A stretch of DNA of 12,566 nt. It comes from Thermoplasmata archaeon. Lineage in GTDB: Archaea; Thermoplasmatota; Thermoplasmata; Thermoplasmatales; Thermoplasmataceae. The stretch is from the NCBI GenBank assembly GCA_021826795.1, contig JAKAYM010000044.1, positions 1 through 12,566 of the forward strand. Reading direction: 5' to 3'. Below are positions 5,800 to 12,566 of the stretch, piece by piece. The stretch's first letter is position 1. Every line of letters begins with the position of its first letter. The notes beneath the pieces were generated by a model. The model worked only from the letters and a program-made list of their open reading frames with translations. It was not told where the DNA came from and searched no databases. The position numbers and the translations under genes were made by a program.

Positions 5800-7503
5800 A
5801 TGTTTTCACTGGGAATTGATCTTGGAACCAGCAATACGGTTGCAGCCGTTACAGTTCTTTCAGAAGGGCAATATAGGACTATTATGATTCCACTATCCGG
5901 TGGCAGGACAGGTATTTCACTCAGAAGCTCTGTATCATTTGACAGGTCAGAAATAATGTATACAGGATTGGAAGCCGAGAAGATGAAAAAACAATATCCG
6001 GACGGCAATGCATCTGGCTTTAAGGTTCGGATGGGAACTGAATATCTATACAGTGCCAATGGAAACTTTCACTCACCGGTTGAACTGAGTGCCATAATAC
6101 TGGAACGGGTTAAAACTGAGGCTGAAAAATATATGAATTCGAAGCTTAGAGATGCCGTTATAGCCGTTCCTGCATATTTCAACCACAATCAGAGGAATGC
6201 AACCAGGGAGGCAGCCACTATAGCTGGAATAAGGGTAAAGCAGCTTGTCAGTGAGCCCACAGCTGCTGCAATATCATACTGGAATAGAGTTAGAACTAAA
6301 GAGGCAAAAAACATCCTTGTTTTTGACATGGGTTCTGGAACAACAGATGTAAGCATTGTAAGCGCCCGGGGGAGATATTTCAAAGTTTTGGGAACCTATG
6401 GCAATACCAGGCTAGGCGGATCTGACATGGACAGGCAAATAGAGGATAAAATGAAATTATTCCTGAGAAGGTTAAGTGTAATACCTTATCCCGCAGGCCT
6501 CAGAAGCGAGGCTGAAAAATTGAAGATCAAACTTTCAAGGCATGAATCAGCCGAGGTTTTACTGGGACCTGAAAAAATTAAATATACCATGTCTTCGAGG
6601 CAACTAAATGAAATTGTTGAAAGAATGTTGCCTGATATCTATAAATGCATAGATACAGCCATATCAAATTCCGGGATAAGCAGAAGCAGAATAAATATTC
6701 TTATACTGACTGGTGGTCCAGCAAGAATACCATTTCTATTTCATTCCATAGAGGATTACCTCTCAATCAGGGCAGTTAAAAATATTGATCCGGAAACTGC
6801 AGTTGCCATTGGGTCCTCCATACTGGCCTCTGGGTTTATAAATGGAGACAATGGTGAAATAGCAAGAATAAGATTAAATGATGTTGTTCCAATGTCCCTG
6901 GGGAGTGTGGTGCTCAACGATATAGCAGTTACTATGATCCCCGCAAACACTCCAATACCATGCAGTAATACCAGGCCATTTACCACAATTAGAGATTATC
7001 AGAAGGAGATAGAGGTAAAGGTGGTTCAGGGTGAACGGCCAATGGGTTCAGACAACATACAGATAGGGATTTTTCGTTTATCCGGCATAAAACCCGCCCC
7101 CAGGGGTGAGGTCTCTATAAACGTAACATACAGTGTAGACAAAAATGGAATACTGACCGTAACTGCAAGGGATGAGGATACAGGGTCAAGCAGGGAGATA
7201 ACAATAGACAATTCAATGCAGCATAACCCTGAGGAAATCCAGGAAATGAAGGATAAGGTAAAGAGATACTTCAAGGCGGACTCTGAAAGGAAAAAGATGG
7301 CTGAAATTATGAACAGGTCAGAACAACTGCTGCATGATCTCAAGGGAATAGCAAACAGGCAGCTTTCATCTGAAACTGTCTACTATAATATCAATGTGGA
7401 TATACTGAGAGTTAGCAAAGCCATTAAAAGTAATAATATTAGGCTCCTGTCACAATTAACGGAAAAACTTGAGCTGGAATATGGATTAAAAAATAGTCTA
7501 TAA
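5800..7503 (+). CDS. Short divergent Hsp70 chaperone, HscC-like architecture
   Basis: At 567 residues this is clearly shorter than DnaK (about 610-640). The nucleotide-binding domain (about 1-345) shows phosphate loop 1 GIDLGTSNTVAAV (5-17), FKVRMG (74-79, aligning K75 with the catalytic Lys of Hsp70), VPAYFNHNQRNATREAA (123-139), SEPTAAAISY (151-160, E152), phosphate loop 2 DMGSGTTD (176-183; canonical DLGGGTFD) and LTGGPARIPF (303-312). The hydrophobic interdomain linker (canonical VLLLD) reads IRLND (357-361). A substrate-binding beta-domain (about 363-470) and a short helical lid (about 478-567) follow. No C-terminal EEVD is present. The compact lobe I (FKVRMG, then ELSAIILERVK) resembles bacterial HscC. 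No dnaJ or grpE lies in the window. It overlaps the convergent downstream gene by 6 bases. A second, canonical DnaK elsewhere in the genome is expected but not seen. Confidence 0.9.
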   Translation: MFSLGIDLGTSNTVAAVTVLSEGQYRTIMIPLSGGRTGISLRSSVSFDRSEIMYTGLEAEKMKKQYPDGNASGFKVRMGTEYLYSANGNFHSPVELSAIILERVKTEAEKYMNSKLRDAVIAVPAYFNHNQRNATREAATIAGIRVKQLVSEPTAAAISYWNRVRTKEAKNILVFDMGSGTTDVSIVSARGRYFKVLGTYGNTRLGGSDMDRQIEDKMKLFLRRLSVIPYPAGLRSEAEKLKIKLSRHESAEVLLGPEKIKYTMSSRQLNEIVERMLPDIYKCIDTAISNSGISRSRINILILTGGPARIPFLFHSIEDYLSIRAVKNIDPETAVAIGSSILASGFINGDNGEIARIRLNDVVPMSLGSVVLNDIAVTMIPANTPIPCSNTRPFTTIRDYQKEIEVKVVQGERPMGSDNIQIGIFRLSGIKPAPRGEVSINVTYSVDKNGILTVTARDEDTGSSREITIDNSMQHNPEEIQEMKDKVKRYFKADSERKKMAEIMNRSEQLLHDLKGIANRQLSSETVYYNINVDILRVSKAIKSNNIRLLSQLTEKLELEYGLKNSL

Positions 7504-8592
7504 TGATTTTAGGTATTCTTTAGATTCATTATAAAACTCCATTTCTCTCTGTTTATGCTCAGTGGGATGATGTGAACCTATTATCCGTGGATCATCCACG
7601 GATTCAAGAAATTCATTTAAAAGAGATTTATCCGATGACATTGCCATGAGTGAAGGCCCAGTATCCCCGGTGATATAGATGCCTGCATTCTTTTTAGAGA
7701 ATTTTATAAAATTCTTCATAAGTGCGATGCTTTCCGGTGTCTGGATCACGTTTCCCCTTGACATAAGCACGGAGTTTAGATCGAACATTTCCTCCATTGC
7801 CCTTTGCATCAGATCTTCTATCTCAAAATCTTCATCTATAATTTCATTTATTCTCTTATATTTCCTATCCAGCCATGAATCATAGAACTGTGATTTGACC
7901 ACTTCAGAATGAGCATCTGATGTCTGGTAATCAATATTCTTTGGAAAAATGGCATAGTTTATTTTGTCAGGGTAAGTGGGTATTCTAACGGCAAATGAGT
8001 CTTCCTCCATAATTCCTGGATAGGAAAGCCATATGGAGGGCCCATTTATTGCTGCACGAGTTCCCGATCCGGATACCAGGCGGGCATACCTTGAAACGAA
8101 GTTGTCATCTCCTCCAGCCTTATGCCCAAAAACATTTTTTATCAGGCATCTGGCAACGGCGGAGGCAACGGCGGACGATTCGCTTAAACCTTTCGCTTCA
8201 TTGTATTTCCTGTATCTTTTGATATAAAATTTAAAACTTCCTCTGACTCCAGTGTTTTTTCTGAATATTTCAAGAGGCTTTCTATATCTTTCAATATATC
8301 TGTCGGCCTGGTTTCCATCAAGAATAACTGAGTCAGAGTTTTCCCTTTTTGTATACATGCACGCACTGTACACAAGTGAGAAATCCGTATTGAATGATAT
8401 TGAGGGGTTATATGCGATTTTATAATAATCATCATAATATCCTAAGAATTTTTCAAAGGCCTTAATTGGATAACTGTACCCAATGGAAATTTTATCAGGT
8501 TCCAATTCTGGGTTGTAATTCTCAAGCTTTCTGTATAAACCTTTTTCAATTAATTTTCGTTTTATGTTTTCCCCTTCAAACTTATAGTCCAT
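7498..8592 (-). CDS. Mevalonate 3,5-bisphosphate decarboxylase (MDD/GHMP family)
   Basis: This 364-residue protein belongs to the mevalonate diphosphate decarboxylase family. The segment EKFLGYYDDYYKIAYNPSISF (47-67) matches 'IKYWGKrd..nlP.nSSlS'. KGLSESSAVASA (134-145) is the Ser-rich loop, ARLVSGSGTRAAINGPSIW (170-188) matches 'ARxGSGSACRSLFGG', and TGDTGPS (308-314) matches 'FDAGPN'. By my manual alignment the decarboxylating Lys, Arg and Asp of yeast MDD (K18, R158, D302) are kept as K48, R179 and D310. As I recall it, the Thermoplasma mevalonate 3-kinase has lost the Lys, so I favour the decarboxylase. In Thermoplasma that enzyme converts mevalonate 3,5-bisphosphate to isopentenyl phosphate, which feeds archaeal lipid synthesis. 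About 30 extra N-terminal residues precede the core. A classical MDD is the main alternative. It has its own promoter and is convergent with the Hsp70 gene. Confidence 0.72.
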   Translation of the reverse strand: MDYKFEGENIKRKLIEKGLYRKLENYNPELEPDKISIGYSYPIKAFEKFLGYYDDYYKIAYNPSISFNTDFSLVYSACMYTKRENSDSVILDGNQADRYIERYRKPLEIFRKNTGVRGSFKFYIKRYRKYNEAKGLSESSAVASAVARCLIKNVFGHKAGGDDNFVSRYARLVSGSGTRAAINGPSIWLSYPGIMEEDSFAVRIPTYPDKINYAIFPKNIDYQTSDAHSEVVKSQFYDSWLDRKYKRINEIIDEDFEIEDLMQRAMEEMFDLNSVLMSRGNVIQTPESIALMKNFIKFSKKNAGIYITGDTGPSLMAMSSDKSLLNEFLESVDDPRIIGSHHPTEHKQREMEFYNESKEYLKSL

Positions 8593-8607
8593 ATAACCTT
8601 ATAATAA

Positions 8608-8620
8608 CATAAATTAAAAA
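8608..8620 (-). promoter_or_regulatory. TATA-like box for the decarboxylase gene
   Basis: On the minus strand this reads TTTTTAATTTATG, centred about 23 bases before the ATG at 8592. It lies in the 30-base gap after the upstream membrane-protein gene and suggests a separate leaderless transcript. Confidence 0.4.
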
Positions 8621-8622
8621 CT

Positions 8623-9255
8623 TCACATAAAACCCATCCATAGTAGAAGTATGCCTATGAACTCAGCATAATAAAGAAAGACAGGTATGGCTGCAATATA
8701 CAGGGTTCCGGCTATGGCGACTATTATAACTCCAGCAATAATGCTCAATAGCTTCTTGCTGTGGAATTTTTTGTAGCTTATTGCAGCAATAAGAATTATA
8801 AATACTGCAGCAGGGAATGTAACAAATGATGATGATATCACAATACCTAATGGTAGAATGCCGAATACTATGTGATGGTCTATTACATTTCCAATTGGAT
8901 AGATAATAAGTGTAATAATAAGAAAAATTGTGGCAAAAATAGAATATATGTAATAATAATTTAGAAATTTCCTATTTCCATAGAGTGCAAAGGAACCCAG
9001 CGCAAGGAATTGTACGAGGACCGCAACAAGAAATAGATAGGAATCAATAAGGAATCTTGAATATATATTGTTTGCCATAATTATTTCGAGTAATACCGCC
9101 AGGGTGAACACAATAAGCCCGGCAGACCAGTACAATAAGTTCAATTGCTTTTTTGCCATGTATTTTCTTAAAATGAAGAATGTTAGACCTGCGCTCAGGA
9201 TGAATATAACAATGGTAGAAAAGGTTACAAATGATTCTGAAACAACTGAAACCAT
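8623..9255 (-). CDS. Seven-helix integral membrane protein of unknown function
   Basis: The 210-residue protein is almost entirely membrane-embedded. Hydrophobic segments lie at about 9-29, 40-60, 69-91, 99-121, 131-159, 169-187 and 189-208. Basic clusters follow helices 1 (RKYMAKKQ), 3 (GNRKF) and 5 (SYKKFHSKK). By the positive-inside rule this gives an outside N-terminus and an inside C-terminus. The first helix could also act as an uncleaved signal anchor. There are no obvious catalytic motifs. The last helix has no Lys where retinal would attach, so it is not a rhodopsin. I do not recognise the family. The gene has its own TATA box and lies between the nitrilase and decarboxylase genes on the same strand. 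Confidence 0.8.
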   Translation of the reverse strand: MVSVVSESFVTFSTIVIFILSAGLTFFILRKYMAKKQLNLLYWSAGLIVFTLAVLLEIIMANNIYSRFLIDSYLFLVAVLVQFLALGSFALYGNRKFLNYYYIYSIFATIFLIITLIIYPIGNVIDHHIVFGILPLGIVISSSFVTFPAAVFIILIAAISYKKFHSKKLLSIIAGVIIVAIAGTLYIAAIPVFLYYAEFIGILLLWMGFM

Positions 9256-9270
9256 ACATCTGCATATTAA

Positions 9271-9285
9271 ATTATAATATAAATA
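9271..9285 (-). promoter_or_regulatory. TATA box for the seven-helix membrane protein gene
   Basis: The minus strand reads TTTATATTATAAT, centred about 23-25 bases before the ATG at 9255. This is one of the strongest TATA matches in the window. It sits against the stop codon of the nitrilase gene (9289-9291). Confidence 0.5.
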
Positions 9286-9288
9286 TAA

Positions 9289-10050
9289 TCAATAATTGTT
9301 ATGTTCCTGTTTAATATTTTTGGCCTCTGAAAAGACAACTTTGCCTGACATCAATTTTTCCTCGTTTAACCGTTGCTCCCTTGCATCGGAATAGTAAGAA
9401 GTATTAAAACTTGAGACAATATCTTCACTTTTCGAAGTAACAGTATTTGTTCTGACTCCACCTTCCTCACTTCTTGGATACACTATTATCGAATCACCCT
9501 GAAAATCATCTGAGATAGAGTTTACTGATATAATAGGTATCCTATTTTCCAGAGATCTTGTTTCAACATATAGATGCCATTCTCTGTGGAAGTCGCTTCT
9601 TATAAGTGAAGGATTGAATATTATATCACAGTGGTTTCTGAATAAGTATCTAGGGTAATCAGGAAAATCGAGGTCATAACAAACAAGTATGCCTATTCTC
9701 AGGCCTTCAATATCGAATATTTTAATGGTATTTCCTGGTGTGTATTTTGAACTTTCAGCCCTGTATAAATTGATCTTGTCCTGCCAGCCAGCTATTTCAC
9801 CATTATGAAGTAAAAATGATCTGTTATAAAGAGACCTTTCATTATAAGAGATGCTTCCTAGAATTATTGTATTTTTTATTTTTATTGATTCTAGAATCTT
9901 ATTCAAGGAATCCTCATTTACCCTGGTTGTTATAAATTTTTCAGGAAACACCAGAATTTCATTATCGCCAACCTTAAGCGAGGAGAGATATTCTAATGCA
10001 TTTTCTAAAGGCATTCTCGGTGATTGTATTGCCCTAATACTGATATCCAT
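9289..10050 (-). CDS. Carbon-nitrogen hydrolase (nitrilase superfamily)
   Basis: The protein shows the complete Glu-Lys-Cys catalytic triad of the nitrilase superfamily. Counting from the ATG at 10050, E37 lies in LVFPEKF, K92 in WQDKINLY and C124 in GILVCYDLDFPDYPR. Further family blocks are TRSLENRIPIISVNSI (164-179), the usual 'RAxEN...xxN' segment, and GDSIIVYP (185-192). Members hydrolyse amides, nitriles or omega-amides as cytoplasmic oligomers; the substrate here cannot be told. The ATG at 10050 was chosen because MDISIRAIQ fits the typical 'MKIAAIQ' N-terminus. A GTG at 10068 would add six residues. The gene follows the MocA-like gene at a gap of 6 (GTG) or 24 (ATG) bases, so the two are probably one operon. 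The C-terminal tail after about residue 210 is not conserved. Confidence 0.88.
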   Translation of the reverse strand: MDISIRAIQSPRMPLENALEYLSSLKVGDNEILVFPEKFITTRVNEDSLNKILESIKIKNTIILGSISYNERSLYNRSFLLHNGEIAGWQDKINLYRAESSKYTPGNTIKIFDIEGLRIGILVCYDLDFPDYPRYLFRNHCDIIFNPSLIRSDFHREWHLYVETRSLENRIPIISVNSISDDFQGDSIIVYPRSEEGGVRTNTVTSKSEDIVSSFNTSYYSDAREQRLNEEKLMSGKVVFSEAKNIKQEHNNY

Positions 10051-10074
10051 ATTTTTTGATATTGGCACATTATT

Positions 10075-10668
10075 TTAATCTTTATGGTTTAGAAATTTCC
10101 TAAATTGTATTGCGTCATCCCTGGTGTCAACATCTATAAGGATGTCGCTACGTATATCCATACCTGAAAAATCATTATTGTGCCTTAAGACTATGGACTT
10201 TGCTCCCTTATCGCCCTTAAGTTCAAGAATTTCTTCAAAATATTTTCTGGAAAATATTACGGGGCTTATTATAGTTCTATTATACTCAAATCCAGTTATG
10301 CCCTTCCCAGAGAATTTATAATATTCTATGAGGCCATTCAGGGCACTGGGATCTAAAAGTGGCATATCGCCAGGTATTATCATTGCAGCATCACTGTTAG
10401 GAGAGGTATTTTCTATCCCATGAACAATAGATGTCGACATTCCTTTTTCAAAATCTCTATTCCAGACTGTTTTAAATCCCTTATCTATGGAATATTTCTC
10501 TATTTCTCTATTTCTCAGAACTATTATGCGTTCCTGAAAATTAGATTTGGACACATTATCAATAACATATGAGATAACAGGTTTTGAATTTACTTTATAT
10601 AACAATTTATTTGAATTGAACCGTATGGATTTTCCCGATGCCAGAATAATGGCGGAAATGTTTACCAT
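10075..10668 (-). CDS. MocA-like molybdenum cofactor nucleotidyltransferase
   Basis: The 197-residue protein is a MobA/MocA-family NTP transferase with a Rossmann-like fold. Motifs are LASGKSIRFNSNKLL (9-23; canonical LAAGxSxRMGxxKLL), KGMSTSIVHGI (75-85), GDMPLLDPSAL (100-110, the metal-binding Asp of the GDMP motif) and GDKGAKSIVL (152-161; canonical GDxGAR). The GDxGA block and 'GMSTS' fit MocA (CTP:molybdopterin cytidylyltransferase) better than MobA, and also better than sugar-phosphate nucleotidyltransferases. MocA makes molybdopterin cytosine dinucleotide, the cofactor of xanthine-dehydrogenase-type hydroxylases and aerobic CO dehydrogenases. No such oxidoreductase is in the window. 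It is the first gene of a pair with the nitrilase-family gene. Two substitutions in motif I (SGKSIRF for AGxSxRM) leave some doubt about the exact nucleotide. Confidence 0.8.
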   Translation of the reverse strand: MVNISAIILASGKSIRFNSNKLLYKVNSKPVISYVIDNVSKSNFQERIIVLRNREIEKYSIDKGFKTVWNRDFEKGMSTSIVHGIENTSPNSDAAMIIPGDMPLLDPSALNGLIEYYKFSGKGITGFEYNRTIISPVIFSRKYFEEILELKGDKGAKSIVLRHNNDFSGMDIRSDILIDVDTRDDAIQFRKFLNHKD

Positions 10669-10690
10669 CTTATAAACCTATTAATATTAT

Positions 10691-10700
10691 GGATATAATT
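10691..10700 (-). promoter_or_regulatory. TATA box for the mocA-like operon
   Basis: The minus strand reads AATTATATCC, centred about 28 bases before the ATG at 10668, in the 72-base gap after the GT2 gene. It supports a transcript that starts at or just before the mocA-like gene and runs on into the nitrilase gene. Confidence 0.45.
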
Positions 10701-10740
10701 TTTATTAAGAATACATCCTTTTGATAACTATGTTCTTTAT

Positions 10741-11523
10741 TTACTTCAAAAAATCTATATCCATATATTTGGATTTTCGCCTTATAAATTCAATGTTTGT
10801 ATCGGTGGAATATTTATATATTTTTTTAAATATTTTAACATATAGAAATATAATGCTAAAAGTCCAGTAATAACGTTTTCTAACTTTCGCATTTCGCATG
10901 AAAAATACAAGATTCCTTATATTATTGCATCCAACACCTATCAAAACGTCCTGTGCAGATCTCAGTTTTCTTTTATAATATTCTATACCCCTAGCATATC
11001 TTTTCTCCCTATCGAAAGTAACAGCTTCATTTTCACATATTTTGATATTCTTAGATGGATAAATGAGTTTATATCCAAGGCTAATAAATCTTGCTTCTCG
11101 CTCAACATCCTCTGCAGCTGTAAGATCCTTCCATGGTACGGCATGATTAACATCATAATAGCATAGATGATTGTCCAGAAAAACAGTGTTATGGTCTATG
11201 TTTGAATATGCATATTCTATTAAATCTGCAAATGATTCATTGTATACAGTATCAAGATCAATGAACATGAACATGTCGTTGGCTGATGCATTTTTTTCTG
11301 CCATTTCTGTGGCTAGTTGCCTGCCTTTTCCCCTTGTGCACCGTGCCTGTGACACCACCATATTATATTTTTTTAAATTGTCTTGCAACGTTTCATATGT
11401 TCCGTCAGTGGAATAGTTATCTACAACATAGATTGATTTTTCAAGTTTTATTTTCACGATCGAGTCAAGCGATTTAAGTATTATTCTATTTGAATTATAC
11501 ACAGTGCCATATATGAAAAGCAT
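10741..11523 (-). CDS. Glycosyltransferase family 2 protein
   Basis: The 260-residue protein has a GT-A fold: VVDNYSTDGTYE (33-44; canonical 'VVDNgSTDgT'), CTRGKGRQLA (62-71, typical of the second GT2 block), the DxD-like FIDLDT (87-92) that binds the metal and nucleotide-sugar phosphates, and AAEDVEREAR (136-145), where the ED resembles the family's catalytic acid region. The C-terminal region 219-236 (YWTFSIIFLYVKIFKKIY) is hydrophobic and basic and probably anchors the enzyme at the cytoplasmic membrane face. GT2 enzymes add sugars to dolichol-linked or other polyprenyl-linked glycans. The gene is divergent from the flippase gene and shares its upstream region, so the two may serve one surface glycan. 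The sugar is unknown. Confidence 0.85.
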   Translation of the reverse strand: MLFIYGTVYNSNRIILKSLDSIVKIKLEKSIYVVDNYSTDGTYETLQDNLKKYNMVVSQARCTRGKGRQLATEMAEKNASANDMFMFIDLDTVYNESFADLIEYAYSNIDHNTVFLDNHLCYYDVNHAVPWKDLTAAEDVEREARFISLGYKLIYPSKNIKICENEAVTFDREKRYARGIEYYKRKLRSAQDVLIGVGCNNIRNLVFFMRNAKVRKRYYWTFSIIFLYVKIFKKIYKYSTDTNIEFIRRKSKYMDIDFLK

Positions 11524-11543
11524 GAGAGATGTAATAATTAAAA

Positions 11544-11553
11544 TTTATATAAA
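11544..11553 (-). promoter_or_regulatory. TATA box for the GT2 gene
   Basis: TTTATATAAA is a perfect palindrome, centred 25-26 bases before the ATG at 11523. On the minus strand it is a near-ideal archaeal TATA box. Being symmetric, it could also fire rightward. Confidence 0.6.
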
Positions 11554-11579
11554 CTTAATTATGTTTCTATGAACATAAC

Positions 11580-11590
11580 TTTTTAAATTT
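11580..11590 (+). promoter_or_regulatory. TATA box for the flippase gene
   Basis: TTTTTAAATTT is centred about 28 bases before the ATG at 11613. It lies about 37 bases from the divergent GT2 TATA box, so the two preinitiation complexes would be close neighbours. Confidence 0.5.
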
Positions 11591-11612
11591 CATAGTTATA
11601 CATAAAAACTTA

Positions 11613-12566
11613 ATGAATCAAAAAGAGACATTCGGATCGGGAGTGGCAATCCAGTATACGGCTGTATTTTCGATGTTTTTATCATCCACAATATTCTATT
11701 TTCTAATAGCCCATCTTTTATCAACGACACTTGTCGGTTCCATTTCTCTTATATACGCTATAATGAGCATATCTGGAGTTTTTTTTGTTTTAGGATTTTC
11801 CCAGGGTTTAGAGCATTTCATATCTTACCATCTCTCGAGGGGCAATTATAAAAATATAAGGGCCATAATCAGAAGAATAAGCATGTTAGCTATAGCTTCC
11901 TCTATTTTTGCTTTCTTTACTTTATACTTATTATCACCTATCATTGCAATAAAATTATTTCATTCATATTTTTATGTAACTTTTATACGGGTAATAGGAA
12001 TAGCAGTGTCTGCTTTTGTAATTCGTGATCTTTTTTCATCTATTCTGTTAGGATTGAAGCATTATAGAACTTACTCATTAAGCTATGTATTTGTAAACAT
12101 ATTTTCATATTTTTTCCCCATATTACTCCTTCTTTTTTCAGGAAAAGCAATATATGTAATAATAGGTATTGCCATTTCAGGAATAATCAATGCCATTCTT
12201 TTTATAGTTCTTATTTACAGAGTATATTTTAATATTGAAAAGAATTCAAAATCCGAAATTATTGATCCTTTTAAATCAATTTTTGCCTATTCTTTTCCAT
12301 TATTTTTTGCATCTATTATGACAACGTCGGCCAATTATCTTGACAGAATAGTGGTATCATATTTTCTTAATTTGTCTTACATGGGCATATACAACTTCGC
12401 ACTTGTTATAAGCAGTATGGCAACGGTTTTGATAATGCCCATAACAAATATACTCATACCACGGCTTTCCGGATATTTCTCACTTAATGATATGGAAGGT
12501 TTTAGAATCAGCATAAGGACTCTGTTAAATATTGCTTCTCTCATATATATTCCTGGAGCTCTGGGA
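11613..12566 (+). CDS. Polysaccharide flippase (Wzx/MVF-type), N-terminal 318 codons
   Basis: The frame starts at ATG 11613 (MNQKETFGSGVAIQY) and stays open to the right edge, so the C-terminus is missing. The visible 318 residues contain about nine hydrophobic helices in the spacing typical of the polysaccharide transport (MATE/MVF) superfamily. The opening helix leads into 'STTLVGSISLIYAIMSI' and 'LGFSQGLEHFISYHLSRG' (about 38-78), which matches the family's first loop with a Gly-rich turn and a conserved basic residue. A later segment with FPLFFASIMTTSANYLDRIVV (about 229-249) matches the family's second half, where 'D(R/K)' follows helix 7. Such proteins flip lipid-linked glycans across the membrane. 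Full-length members have 12-14 helices and about 450-500 residues. The upstream TATA box predicts a leaderless mRNA. Confidence 0.85.
   Translation, partial: MNQKETFGSGVAIQYTAVFSMFLSSTIFYFLIAHLLSTTLVGSISLIYAIMSISGVFFVLGFSQGLEHFISYHLSRGNYKNIRAIIRRISMLAIASSIFAFFTLYLLSPIIAIKLFHSYFYVTFIRVIGIAVSAFVIRDLFSSILLGLKHYRTYSLSYVFVNIFSYFFPILLLLFSGKAIYVIIGIAISGIINAILFIVLIYRVYFNIEKNSKSEIIDPFKSIFAYSFPLFFASIMTTSANYLDRIVVSYFLNLSYMGIYNFALVISSMATVLIMPITNILIPRLSGYFSLNDMEGFRISIRTLLNIASLIYIPGALG

Noticed and set aside
7026..7343. 105-codon minus-strand frame within the Hsp70 gene
   Set aside because: It is antisense to the well-conserved substrate-binding domain and has low-complexity Ser/Leu/Ile composition.
7498..8592. 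Mevalonate 3-kinase assignment for the GHMP-family gene
   Set aside because: The Lys and Asp needed for decarboxylation are both aligned (K48, D310), whereas the Thermoplasma 3-kinase as I recall it lacks the Lys. The 364-residue length also exceeds the roughly 320 of the kinase.
8623..9255. Archaeal rhodopsin
   Set aside because: The seventh helix (about 189-208) contains no Lys for retinal, and the third helix lacks the usual Asp/Arg pattern of ion-pumping rhodopsins.
1..12566. CRISPR arrays, insertion sequences, rRNA or tRNA genes
   Set aside because: Reading both strands I found no regularly spaced repeats, no transposase-like frame with terminal inverted repeats, and no structural RNA signature.

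Overview
The window looks like a piece of an acidophilic euryarchaeal chromosome, most likely of the order Thermoplasmatales (Ferroplasma, Cuniculiplasma, Acidiplasma or a relative). The DNA is AT-rich, and Arg and Ile codons are dominated by AGA/AGG and ATA. Most genes have an archaeal TATA-like box about 23-28 bases before the start codon and little or no Shine-Dalgarno sequence, which is the pattern of leaderless transcripts. One gene encodes what reads as a mevalonate 3,5-bisphosphate decarboxylase, an enzyme of the modified mevalonate route described in Thermoplasma. The genus cannot be fixed from the sequence alone.

Layout. Positions 1-1374 hold three minus-strand genes: the N-terminal part of an M19 membrane-dipeptidase-like enzyme (cut by the window edge), then moaB and moaC, which overlap. 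Positions 1409-2875 hold plus-strand genes: a doubtful 32-codon ORF, a divergent FkbM-type methyltransferase and a GmhB/HisB-type HAD phosphatase. Positions 2872-4152 (minus) encode a poorly recognised protein with a degenerate P-loop. Positions 4305-5510 (minus) encode a GT4 glycosyltransferase, isolated between two AT-rich spacers. A 289-base spacer carrying a 21-base-period direct repeat precedes a short, divergent, HscC-like Hsp70 (5800-7503, plus), which meets the bisphosphomevalonate decarboxylase (7498-8592, minus) tail to tail. Then, all minus, come a seven-helix membrane protein (8623-9255), a nitrilase-family amidohydrolase and a MocA-like cytidylyltransferase (9289-10668, one probable operon), and a GT2 glycosyltransferase (10741-11523). 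A divergent promoter region leads to a Wzx/MVF-type flippase (11613 onward, cut by the window edge).

Themes. Molybdenum-cofactor synthesis appears twice: moaC and moaB make cyclic pyranopterin and adenylylate molybdopterin, while the MocA-like protein would make the cytosine dinucleotide form. Surface glycan assembly appears in the GT4, GT2 and flippase genes, and perhaps in the FkbM methyltransferase and HAD phosphatase. Isoprenoid (membrane lipid) synthesis is represented by the decarboxylase. I found no insertion sequence, CRISPR array, rRNA or tRNA. The best candidates for unexplored biology are the orphan HscC-like Hsp70 with its upstream repeat, and the degenerate-P-loop protein.
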